Positions 47,396 through 55,832 are shown, counted from the stretch's first letter. The stretch: 64,000 nucleotides of DNA from an uncultured Clostridia bacterium (GCA_947627565.1 CANQWO010000003.1:31173-95172); one strand, 5' to 3'. Translations and numbers: made by a program. Notes: generated from the sequence alone by a model not told the origin.

Positions 47396-48447
47396 TGGCC
47401 GAATTTTTCAAGGCGGAATATGAATCCGTCGCCGTGTCGTCGCGCATCCGCCTCGCGCGCAATTTCCGCGACTATCCCTTCCCCAACCGCCTGCTCGCCG
47501 ACGCCCATGCCGAGGAGCAGGCCAGCGAGATCATCCGGCTCATCGCGGCCGAACTGCGGAGCATGGAGGATTTCACGCTCTATGAGATGGACAGCGTCTC
47601 CTCCGAGACGGCGGCCTTCCTCACCGAGCGCTATCTCATCTCCCGCGATCTCATGAAGAACCGCAGGATCTCCGCCGCGCTGATCTCGGGCGACGAGAGC
47701 ATCTCCGTCATGATCAACGAAGAAGATCATGTGCGGGAGCAGTATTTCATGAAGGGATTCGATCTCAAGCGGGCCTATGAACGCATCTCGGGCATCGACG
47801 ACATCATCTCCGATTCCATTCCGTTCGCATATGATGAAACGCTCGGCTACCTGACGGCCTGTCCGACCAATCTCGGCACGGGGCTCAGGGCCTCGGTGAT
47901 GCTCTTTCTTCCCGCGCTCTCGCGGCGGGGGCTCCTGCGGCGCATGATCTCCACGCTCACCCGCCTCGGGCTCACGGTGCGCGGCGTCTACGGCGAGGGC
48001 AGCGGCGCGGAGGGCGACCTCTTTCAGGTGAGCAACCAGGTCACGCTCGGGCTCTCGGAGGAGGAGCTGCTGTTCGGCGTGGAGCAGGCCGTCGGCGTGC
48101 TCGTGAAGGCCGAACTTCTGGAGCGCAGCCGCATGAAAGCGGAGGAGGGGGTGGTTTTGAAGGACCGCATCTTCCGCTCCTACGGCGTACTCACGCACTG
48201 CGCCCTGCTCGACGAAAAGGAATTTGCGCGGCGCATCGCCGACCTCAAGCTGGGCATCGCGCTCGGGTATTTCGGACAGGGTCCCTACCCCGACGACCGG
48301 CTGGATGAATTGGACGCGCTCGCCGTGCATCTGCGTCCGTCCGGGATCGAGCGGCTCCGCGGCGCGCCGCTCTCGGAGGAAGAGGAAAACGCCTATCGCG
48401 CCGAATACGTCTCCAAGACGCTCGCGGGAATGGAACTTTCCCGCTGA
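47395..48447 (+). CDS. mcsB: Protein-arginine kinase McsB
   Basis: VAVSSRIRLARNFRDYPFPNRL...LTACPTNLGTGLRASVMLFLPAL. Confidence 0.93.
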   Translation: MAEFFKAEYESVAVSSRIRLARNFRDYPFPNRLLADAHAEEQASEIIRLIAAELRSMEDFTLYEMDSVSSETAAFLTERYLISRDLMKNRRISAALISGDESISVMINEEDHVREQYFMKGFDLKRAYERISGIDDIISDSIPFAYDETLGYLTACPTNLGTGLRASVMLFLPALSRRGLLRRMISTLTRLGLTVRGVYGEGSGAEGDLFQVSNQVTLGLSEEELLFGVEQAVGVLVKAELLERSRMKAEEGVVLKDRIFRSYGVLTHCALLDEKEFARRIADLKLGIALGYFGQGPYPDDRLDELDALAVHLRPSGIERLRGAPLSEEEENAYRAEYVSKTLAGMELSR

Positions 48448-48476
48448 TCGGGTTTCATTGCAATTTCGGAGGGAGT

Positions 48477-50936
48477 ATGGATCAATCCAAGTTTACCGAT
48501 CACCTCGTGCAGGTCGTCCTGCTCGCGGAAGAAGTCTCCAAGCGCTACGACACAAAATATATCGGCAGCGAACATCTCATCTACGGCATGCTGTGCGTCA
48601 GCGATTCGACGGCGGGAAAACTGCTCGTCGAGGCGGGCGTCACGCTCGAGCGCTACACGGAAGTCTTCAAGCGGTCCATCCGGCACGATACGCCCGCCTA
48701 CGGCTACACGCCGCGGACCAAGAAAGTCTTCGACCGGGCGCTCGAGATCGCGCTGGGCGCGGGTTACAGCACGCTCGTCGGCACCGAACACATGCTGCTC
48801 GCGATCACCATGATGGACGATTGTCTCGCCGTGCGCCTGTTGCGCAGCCTCGGGACGGACATGGACGCCATCGAGCGCCGCGTCTCCGAATTTGTGCAGA
48901 CGGAGGAGGACGAGGAGCCGCCCAAGCCGCCCGAACCCCGCCGCCGCTCCATCTTCAGTCCCTTCGCCAAGGAGCCCGAAGAGGAAGAGGATCCGCCCTA
49001 TATGCAATATGGGGTTGATCTGACCAAGAAGGCGCGGGAGGGCAAGCTCGATCCCGTCATCGGAAGGAACAAGGAGATCGAGAAAGTCATCCAGATCCTT
49101 TCCCGCCGCACCAAGAACAACCCCGTGCTCATCGGCGAGCCGGGCGTCGGGAAGAGCGCCGTCATCGAGGGGCTCGCGCGCGCCATCGTGGCGGGGGAGG
49201 TCCCCGATCTCTTGCGGGACAAAAAAGTCTTCTCGCTCAACATCACGGGTCTGCTCGCGGGCGCAAAATACCGCGGCGACTTCGAAGAGCGCCTCAAGAC
49301 CGTCACGGACGCCATCACCAAGGACAATTCGGTCATTCTCTTTATCGACGAGATCCATATGATCGTCGGCGCGGGGAGCTCCTCGGACAACAACATGGAC
49401 GCGGCCAACATCTTAAAGCCCATGCTCGCGCGCGGCGAATTGCAGACGGTGGGGGCGACCACGACGGAGGAATATCGCAAGTTTATCGAAAAGGACGCCG
49501 CGCTCGCACGGCGGTTCACGCCCGTCGTCGTCGAACAGCCGAGCGTCGAAGACGCCATCGTCATTCTCAAGGGCCTCAAGGATAAATACGAGGCGCATCA
49601 CAACGTCATCATCCCCGATTCCGCCATCGAGGCGGCGGTCAAGCTCTCCGACCGCTACGTCACCGACCGGTTTTTGCCCGACAAGGCCATCGACCTCATC
49701 GACGAGGCCGCGTCTCGCCTGCGGCTCAATTCGTTCAACGGTCCGCCCCGCCTCAGGGAGCTGGAGGAGAGCATCGTCCGGACGACGGCGGACAGGGAGA
49801 AGGCCGTCAAGTGGAAGGATTTCCTCCGCGCGCAGTCGCTCACGACCAAGATCGAGGAGCTCACGCGTCAGCGCGACGCCCTCCGCGAGGAGTGGGTGCG
49901 CAACCGCGATTCCATGCACCTCTCCATCGACACGGAGGACATCGCCACCATCGTCAGCGATTGGACGGGCGTGCCCGTCTCCAAGCTCACCGAGGAGGAG
50001 AGCGCGCGGCTCATGACGCTCGAGGACGATCTGCACAAGCGCATCGTCGGGCAGAACGAGGCCGTCGCCGCCGTTTCGAAGGCCATTCGCCGGGCGCGGG
50101 CGGGGCTGGGCGATCCCAACCGTCCCATCGGGTCCTTCATCTTCGTCGGTCCCACGGGCGTCGGGAAGACCGACCTCACCAAGGCGCTTGCCGAGTGCCT
50201 TTTCGGCGATGAGCGCATGATGATCCGCCTCGACATGTCGGAATTTATGGAAAAGGGGTCGGTCACCAAACTGATCGGCGCGCCGCCCGGCTACGTCGGC
50301 TATGACGACACGCAGGGGTGCCTTACGGAGCGGGTGCGCAGAAAGCCCTATTCCGTCGTGCTCTTCGACGAGATCGAAAAGGCGCATTCCGACGTCTTCA
50401 ACATTCTCCTGCAAATTCTCGACGACGGCAGGCTCACGGATAGCCGCGGCCGCGTCGTCTCCTTCAAGAACACCGTGATCATACTCACGTCCAACGTCGG
50501 CGCCCACCGCGTACAGGAATCCTCGCTCGGCTTCGGCGACGAGAGCAGCGGGGACGCCTACGAGACGATGAAGCGTCAGATCGAAGAGGCGCTCAAGGCG
50601 CAGTTCAAACCCGAATTTTTGAACCGCATCGACGAGATCGTCGTCTTCCACAAGCTCTCCAAGGAGGACGCGACGCAGATCTGCAAAAAACTGTTGGATT
50701 CCGTCGCGGGCCGCCTCAAAGAGAAGAACATCACCATGCACGTGAGCACGCGCGTGGCGGAAAAACTCGTGGAGGAGGGGTACGACGAGGAGTTCGGCGC
50801 GCGGCCCCTGAAGCGGACCGTCCAGCGGCGCATCGAGGATAAACTCTCGGAGGAGATTCTGCGCGGCGCGGTGCCCATGGGGAGCACGGTCTATGTCGAC
50901 CTCATCGGCGGAGACATCAAATTCAGAGCGAGCTGA
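48477..50936 (+). CDS. clpC: ATP-dependent Clp protease ATP-binding subunit ClpC
   Basis: Clp N-domain, GEPGVGKSAVIEGLA and GPTGVGKTDLTKALAE Walker A motifs, UVR linker. Confidence 0.95.
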   Translation: MDQSKFTDHLVQVVLLAEEVSKRYDTKYIGSEHLIYGMLCVSDSTAGKLLVEAGVTLERYTEVFKRSIRHDTPAYGYTPRTKKVFDRALEIALGAGYSTLVGTEHMLLAITMMDDCLAVRLLRSLGTDMDAIERRVSEFVQTEEDEEPPKPPEPRRRSIFSPFAKEPEEEEDPPYMQYGVDLTKKAREGKLDPVIGRNKEIEKVIQILSRRTKNNPVLIGEPGVGKSAVIEGLARAIVAGEVPDLLRDKKVFSLNITGLLAGAKYRGDFEERLKTVTDAITKDNSVILFIDEIHMIVGAGSSSDNNMDAANILKPMLARGELQTVGATTTEEYRKFIEKDAALARRFTPVVVEQPSVEDAIVILKGLKDKYEAHHNVIIPDSAIEAAVKLSDRYVTDRFLPDKAIDLIDEAASRLRLNSFNGPPRLRELEESIVRTTADREKAVKWKDFLRAQSLTTKIEELTRQRDALREEWVRNRDSMHLSIDTEDIATIVSDWTGVPVSKLTEEESARLMTLEDDLHKRIVGQNEAVAAVSKAIRRARAGLGDPNRPIGSFIFVGPTGVGKTDLTKALAECLFGDERMMIRLDMSEFMEKGSVTKLIGAPPGYVGYDDTQGCLTERVRRKPYSVVLFDEIEKAHSDVFNILLQILDDGRLTDSRGRVVSFKNTVIILTSNVGAHRVQESSLGFGDESSGDAYETMKRQIEEALKAQFKPEFLNRIDEIVVFHKLSKEDATQICKKLLDSVAGRLKEKNITMHVSTRVAEKLVEEGYDEEFGARPLKRTVQRRIEDKLSEEILRGAVPMGSTVYVDLIGGDIKFRAS

Positions 50937-50943
50937 TCGGAAA

Positions 50944-50993
50944 AAACATAGTGCCGCCCGCGGTGCAAAAGCACCGCGGGCGGCACTATGTTT
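50944..50993. terminator. 23-bp perfect-stem terminator
   Basis: AAACATAGTGCCGCCCGCGGTGC-AAAA-GCACCGCGGGCGGCACTATGTTT. Confidence 0.85.
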
Positions 50994-51017
50994 CAGACAT
51001 GGTATGTCCGTTTTTGG

Positions 51018-51686
51018 TCAGTTGTTCAGATCCCAGTCGATGGGCGCGATGCCGTGCGCCGTGAGATATTCGTTGGTCTTTGAGTAGTGGCGGCAGCCGA
51101 AGAAGCCGTTATACGCCGAGAGCGGAGAGGGATGGGGGCACTCGAGAATGAGGTGCTTGCGCCCGTCGATGAGCGGCTTTTTCTTCCGCGCGTTGCCGCC
51201 CCAGAGGAGGAAGACGAGATGTTCCTTCTCCCGCGACAGGAGCTCGATCACCGAATCCGTAAACCAGCTCCATCCGCAATTTGCGTGCGAATTGGCCTGG
51301 TGTTCGCGCACGGTGAGCGCCGTATTGAGGAGCAAAACGCCCTCCTTCGCCCACTTGGTGAGGTCGCCCGATCTCGGCGGCGCATAGCCTAAGTCGTCTT
51401 TGAGCTCTTTGAGCATATTTTCGAGCGACGGGGGCTTGGGGACGCCGTCTTTGACGGAAAAACACAGCCCGTGCGCCTGTCCCTCGTTGTGATAGGGATC
51501 CTGCCCGAGCAGCACCGCCTTGACGTTCCGGTAGGGCGTGTAGCGGAAACAATTGTAGAGGTCGTACATGTCGGGATAGACGATGTAGTGCGAATATTCG
51601 TATTTGAGAAATTCGCGGATCTTTCGATAGCGCTCGTCGGCGAAGAGGGGGGCGAGCGGTTCGTTCCAATCTCCGAGATCGATCAT
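51018..51686 (-). CDS. ung: Uracil-DNA glycosylase
   Basis: KAVLLGQDPYHNEGQAHGLCFSV...GVLLLNTALTVREHQANSH...ECPHPSPLSAYNGFFGC. Confidence 0.95.
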   Translation of the reverse strand: MIDLGDWNEPLAPLFADERYRKIREFLKYEYSHYIVYPDMYDLYNCFRYTPYRNVKAVLLGQDPYHNEGQAHGLCFSVKDGVPKPPSLENMLKELKDDLGYAPPRSGDLTKWAKEGVLLLNTALTVREHQANSHANCGWSWFTDSVIELLSREKEHLVFLLWGGNARKKKPLIDGRKHLILECPHPSPLSAYNGFFGCRHYSKTNEYLTAHGIAPIDWDLNN

Positions 51687-51688
51687 AG

Positions 51689-52348
51689 TTACACCTCGAA
51701 CGCCGCAAAAATTTCGGGAAGGTGCGCCTTCAATTCGAGGAGGGCGCGCTTGCAGTTTTTACGGAATTGTTCCGTCGTCGAGCCCGCGCCGTATACATCG
51801 GAGATGGCCTTGACGGAGCAGAAGGGCACGCCCGCATACTTGCACACCTCGGCCATGGCGCCCGCCTCCATCTCGCGGATGTCGCACCCAAGCCCGCGGA
51901 GCAGGGCATGGTCGGCGGGGGAGTCGTTGAAACGGTCGCCCGTGCCGAGCGTTCTCTTGGGGAAGCCGAGGCCGGGCGGACAGAAGAGCGGAAGAAAGTT
52001 CTCCGTCTCGCCGTCGAGCGTCCCGACGGGCAGGCCGTTGAGCTGGGTGCAGTCGAAGTCGTACTGCACGGCCTTTTCGATGAGGTAGATTCCGGCGATC
52101 TCCGTGTCCGCGTTCAGACCGCCCGCGGCGCCGAAATTGAGAATGACGTCCGCGCCCTCGGAGATGGCGGCGCACGTCCCCGCGGCGGCGTTGACTTTGC
52201 CGACCCCGCATACGACGAGCGCAACTTTGTGCCCGAACGCCGTGCCGAGATGCACCGTCTTCCCGTACATGGTACGGATGTTTTCGATCTCCATGCTCTC
52301 GAGCAGGAGTTCGGCCTCCCGCTCCATGGCGGTGACAATGCCGATCAT
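51689..52348 (-). CDS. mtnN: 5'-methylthioadenosine/S-adenosylhomocysteine nucleosidase
   Basis: MIGIVTAMEREAELLLESME...GVGKVNAAAGTCAAI...GAAGGLN...MEAGAMAEVC. Confidence 0.9.
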   Translation of the reverse strand: MIGIVTAMEREAELLLESMEIENIRTMYGKTVHLGTAFGHKVALVVCGVGKVNAAAGTCAAISEGADVILNFGAAGGLNADTEIAGIYLIEKAVQYDFDCTQLNGLPVGTLDGETENFLPLFCPPGLGFPKRTLGTGDRFNDSPADHALLRGLGCDIREMEAGAMAEVCKYAGVPFCSVKAISDVYGAGSTTEQFRKNCKRALLELKAHLPEIFAAFEV

Positions 52349-52863
52349 AATTTTAACGCTCCCTTGCATTTTCCCTTTAATTCAAACAGCGTCTGCAAAA
52401 ACCCCGCGCGGTAGGGGACGAACGACCCCGCGGCGTGCATCGCAAACACTTCCTCCGCCGTCGCCCACTTTGCGTCGCACACTTCCTCCTCCTGCAAGAC
52501 GAGGGCGGAGAGCCCGACGTCGTGTACGGTGAGGAAAACGTCGTCGAACCCCTTGTCGAAGTTCACGGTAAAGGACGGCCTGCCGAGCGGAAGGGCGAGC
52601 CCCATTTCCTCTTTGAGTTCGCGCTCTGCCGCCTGCCGCGGCGTTTCTCCCGCAACGGCGCTGCCCGCCGCCGTGACGTCCCACAGCCCGCCGAATCTGC
52701 CGTGCCCCTGCGCGCGGCGCTGCAAGAGCAACTTCTCCTCGGAGGAGAACACGCAGACATGCACGACAAGATGGTATTCCCCCTCGCCGAGCGGATCGAC
52801 GTCTCGCCGCACAGTCTTGCCCGTGAGGCGGCGGTTTTCGTCGTAGACATCCCAAAATTCCAT
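52345..52863 (-). CDS. NUDIX hydrolase
   Basis: MEFWDVYDENRRLTGKTVRRD...GSAVAGETPRQAAERELKEEMGLAL (Nudix box). Confidence 0.9.
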   Translation of the reverse strand: MEFWDVYDENRRLTGKTVRRDVDPLGEGEYHLVVHVCVFSSEEKLLLQRRAQGHGRFGGLWDVTAAGSAVAGETPRQAAERELKEEMGLALPLGRPSFTVNFDKGFDDVFLTVHDVGLSALVLQEEEVCDAKWATAEEVFAMHAAGSFVPYRAGFLQTLFELKGKCKGALKL

Positions 52864-52956
52864 ATCATAGTTATTATAACAACTTTTCGCGGAATTTGCA
52901 ATCAAACGAATACTTCTTTTGCAAATCGAGCATAAAAATCGCAAAGGAGGAATCAA

Positions 52957-54204
52957 ATGAATCCGTTTGATTTGAAGCCGCAGAAAGCGGACAAGATTTT
53001 CACCAATTGGAACAAGGTGCTCGTCAAGCCCTACGATAAGAACACCGTCGATCCCTACACCCGCACGCGCGTCATTCTGATGTCCGGCACCGAGTTCGAG
53101 AGCGTCCGGCTCTCCCATGCCTTCACGCGGATGTGCCCGAACAACGACGTGCGCCGCCGGCTTGCCCGCATGCGGCGGGGCGAACAGATCCAGCAGAAGC
53201 GCGTCTCCAGCCTCAAACCCGCGAACGAGACGATTTTGGAGCACACCATCGGCTATGAGCAGCTCGCCGTCGACCTCACCGCCAACCTCGCCATCACCGA
53301 GAAAAATTCCTATGTGAAGAAACAGCTTGAATTTGCGCTTCTCGAAGACTTCGACCACCTCTACCGCTATTCCGACCTCATGGAGCTCGAAAAGGGGGGC
53401 GACCCCAAGCAGCTCGTGGGAAGTTACACCGAGATCATGCCCGGCCGTCCCACCGTTTCGGAGTACCGCCATCCCAACGATGATGTCAATTTTTATATTA
53501 ATTGTTATCTCAACGACCTCAAGACCAAGCTGAACATCAACATCATCACGGGGGCGGAACAGCAGACGATGAACTTCTATATGAACGTCGCCAACCTCTA
53601 TGCGAGCCCGCTCGGCAGAAAGCTCTATAACGAGATCGCCATGATCGAGGAACAGCATGTAACGGGCTACGGGAGCTTAAAGGACCCCACCATGTCCGAA
53701 TGGGAGAGCCTCCTGATGAACGAATACACCGAATGCTACCTCTATTATTCGTGCTACGAAGACGAAAAGGACGCGCGCGTCAAGGCGATCTGGGAGCAGC
53801 ATTTCGAGGAGGAAGTCGCGCATCTGCATGAGGCGGCCGATCTTCTCAAAACTTACGAAGGCAAGGTGTGGCAGCAGGTGTTGCCCGAGGGCGGCGAGTT
53901 CCCCGAACTTCTGAAATTGCGCCCGCAGAAGGAATATATCCGCAATGTTTTGAAGAGCGTGCGGCTCACGGGCGTCGAGGAGGGCTGGGAGGAGCTCGAC
54001 AAGGTGCCCGATACCTTCCGCTATTTCAACTACAACGCCAAGATCAACGGAAAACCCACCTCGGTCGGGACGCACACCGTCATCGAGAAGGCGATCGCGA
54101 AGCTCGGACAGGACTATCGCATCCAGAATCCCGATCATCCCATCAAGGCGCTCGCCGACCGCAGGAAGGACAACGTGGACGTCGCGCGGGTCAAGGGCAA
54201 GTGA
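52957..54204 (+). CDS. Ferritin-like diiron-type hypothetical protein (415 aa)
   Basis: LLNEYTECYLYYSCYEDEKDARVKAIWEQHFEEEVAHLHEA; ELAVDLTANL..., IAMIEEQHVTGYG. Confidence 0.6.
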   Translation: MNPFDLKPQKADKIFTNWNKVLVKPYDKNTVDPYTRTRVILMSGTEFESVRLSHAFTRMCPNNDVRRRLARMRRGEQIQQKRVSSLKPANETILEHTIGYEQLAVDLTANLAITEKNSYVKKQLEFALLEDFDHLYRYSDLMELEKGGDPKQLVGSYTEIMPGRPTVSEYRHPNDDVNFYINCYLNDLKTKLNINIITGAEQQTMNFYMNVANLYASPLGRKLYNEIAMIEEQHVTGYGSLKDPTMSEWESLLMNEYTECYLYYSCYEDEKDARVKAIWEQHFEEEVAHLHEAADLLKTYEGKVWQQVLPEGGEFPELLKLRPQKEYIRNVLKSVRLTGVEEGWEELDKVPDTFRYFNYNAKINGKPTSVGTHTVIEKAIAKLGQDYRIQNPDHPIKALADRRKDNVDVARVKGK

Positions 54205-54275
54205 TCTTTTCGCGCGCCCGCGGGGCCGCGCGCATGCGGGAACGCGCGGGCGCGGTACAAATATCCGAAATTTTG

Positions 54276-54304
54276 TTGACAACGATTGCCGTTTTTGGTA
54301 ATAT
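54276..54304 (+). promoter_or_regulatory. Strong sigma70-like promoter upstream of recombinase
   Basis: TTGACA(54276-54281)-N17-TAATAT(54299-54304). Confidence 0.75.
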
Positions 54305-54536
54305 GGGTACAAAGCGGGACGCGCGATCGTGATTGCCGGAAGGCGAAGTGCGATCAACGAAAGGAATCGGAAACGGCGAGGAAATATCCCCGCTGTTTTT
54401 TGTAAAAACCGCAGGGATCCCGAATTTCCATTTGACGGCAACCGTTCGACGAAAGTCGGGCGGTTCTTTTCATAGAACGCGACGTATGAGGCAGACGTTT
54501 CAAGCGTTCCCGAAATCAAACGAAAGGAGAGCAAAC

Positions 54537-55448
54537 ATGCAGTACAAAGAATGGTTGGACGAATGGCTGGAGCTATACGTCAAAGTCACGGTGAAGGAAC
54601 GGACGTACCGAAAGTATCGGCAGCAGGCGAACAAATACCTCCTGCCCGCACTGGGAGATTGCAGCATGAACGCGCTCAGCGCCGTCACGCTGCAGAGATT
54701 TTCGGCCTCCCTCAACAGCGGAGGGCTGGCGGCGAACACGGTGAACGGGATCGTATGCCTCCTGAAGGCGTCGCTCAAGCGGGCGGTGTCGATCGGGGTC
54801 GCGGACAGACAGTTCTCCGACGCGATCGTCTGCCCCAAGGGGCGGGAAAACCCGGTCACCTGTTTCAGCAAGGACGAGCAGAAGCGGATCGAGAATTATA
54901 TTATGGAACGCGACGTGCCCCATCTGTTCGGCATCCTTTTGTGCCTGTATTCCGGGCTCCGCATCGGGGAGCTTCTGGCGCTCACGTGGGACGACGTCGA
55001 TTTCCGGAGCGGCACGCTGCTCGTCTCGAAGTCCTGCCACGACGGCTGGCGGGACGGGCGTTACTGCAAGATCATCGACACGACGAAGACGCAGAGCTCG
55101 GTGCGAGTCATTCCGCTGCCCAGGAAGATGGTCGCCTACATGCGGGAGATCAGAAAGAAGACGAAGAGCCGCTATGTCATCGTCGGCAGATCGGCATACG
55201 GGGCGCAGGTGCGCTCTTACCAGCGGACGTTCGAGCAACTGCTCCAAAAACTCCATATCAAGCACAAGGGATTCCACGCCCTGCGGCACACGTTTGCGAC
55301 GCGCGCGCTGGAAGTCGGCATGGATGTCAAGACGCTCTCCGAAATTTTGGGACACAAGAATCCCGTCGTCACACTGCAACGCTACGCCCATTCGCTCACA
55401 GAGCACAAACGGGACATGATGAACAGGGTGGGGCGGCTGCTCGGCTGA
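54537..55448 (+). CDS. Tyrosine site-specific recombinase (putative invertase of the adjacent switch)
   Basis: Catalytic set present: SGLRIGELLAL, HALRHTFATRALE, GHKNPVVTLQRYAH. Confidence 0.93.
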   Translation: MQYKEWLDEWLELYVKVTVKERTYRKYRQQANKYLLPALGDCSMNALSAVTLQRFSASLNSGGLAANTVNGIVCLLKASLKRAVSIGVADRQFSDAIVCPKGRENPVTCFSKDEQKRIENYIMERDVPHLFGILLCLYSGLRIGELLALTWDDVDFRSGTLLVSKSCHDGWRDGRYCKIIDTTKTQSSVRVIPLPRKMVAYMREIRKKTKSRYVIVGRSAYGAQVRSYQRTFEQLLQKLHIKHKGFHALRHTFATRALEVGMDVKTLSEILGHKNPVVTLQRYAHSLTEHKRDMMNRVGRLLG

Positions 55449-55451
55449 AAG

Positions 55452-55478
55452 AAAAAACGGCGCATTGCGCCGTTTTTT
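55452..55478. terminator. Bidirectional terminator between recombinase and first inversion site
   Basis: AAAAAACGGCGC-ATT-GCGCCGTTTTTT, abuts site S1 at 55479. Confidence 0.9.
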
Positions 55479-55505
55479 GTACATAGAATTATCCAATCTA
55501 TGTAC
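55479..55505 (+). repeat. Recombination site S1 (11-5-11)
   Basis: GTACATAGAAT-TATCC-AATCTATGTAC. Confidence 0.85.
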
Positions 55506-55518
55506 CCTCCTGTTGCCC

Positions 55519-55547
55519 ATTATAGCGACTTTTGTTTTTTCAGTCAA
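55519..55547 (-). promoter_or_regulatory. Invertible promoter P1 (minus strand, facing away from operon)
   Basis: Minus strand TTGACT(55547-55542)-N17-TATAAT(55524-55519). Confidence 0.8.
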
Positions 55548-55616
55548 CCGAAATCAGGCAAAAACAAAAAATTTGTACTTTTACAGCTCTTCCCCACGTT
55601 TTAGATTGGCAAAATA

Positions 55617-55643
55617 CTCCATAGATTGGATAAATTTGTGTAC
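55617..55643 (-). repeat. Recombination site S2, inverted partner of S1
   Basis: CTCCATAGATT-GGATA-AATTTGTGTAC; spacer GGATA is the reverse complement of S1 TATCC. Confidence 0.8.
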
Positions 55644-55676
55644 TTCACAATCGATTATGGTTAAAAATTACCATTT

Positions 55677-55703
55677 GTACATAGATTCGTGTAATCTATG
55701 GTG
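55677..55703 (+). repeat. Recombination site S3 (11-5-11)
   Basis: GTACATAGATT-CGTGT-AATCTATGGTG. Confidence 0.85.
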
Positions 55704-55718
55704 CCTACAATCAAAATG

Positions 55719-55747
55719 ATTTTACCCCAACGTTCTGAAAAAGGCAA
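55719..55747 (-). promoter_or_regulatory. Invertible promoter P2 (minus strand, facing away from operon)
   Basis: Minus strand TTGCCT(55747-55742)-N17-TAAAAT(55724-55719). Confidence 0.7.
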
Positions 55748-55805
55748 CCGATTGGGCACAAAATAAATTACCGCGCCCGAGAATTTTCATTTTTAACTTT
55801 TTCGT

Positions 55806-55832
55806 GTACATAGATTACACGAATCGATGTAC
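55806..55832 (-). repeat. Recombination site S4, inverted partner of S3
   Basis: GTACATAGATT-ACACG-AATCGATGTAC; spacer ACACG is the reverse complement of S3 CGTGT. Confidence 0.85.

Noticed and set aside
49413-50741. 442-aa minus-strand ORF
   Set aside because: Antisense to clpC.
55644-55676. Rightward promoter between the two cassettes
   Set aside because: Only weak -10-like words (TATGGT) without a properly spaced -35; not supported.
55479-55832. attL/attR of an integrated element
   Set aside because: Sites are inverted, internally paired by spacer and only ~160 bp apart; no phage or conjugation genes in between, so inversion fits better than excision.
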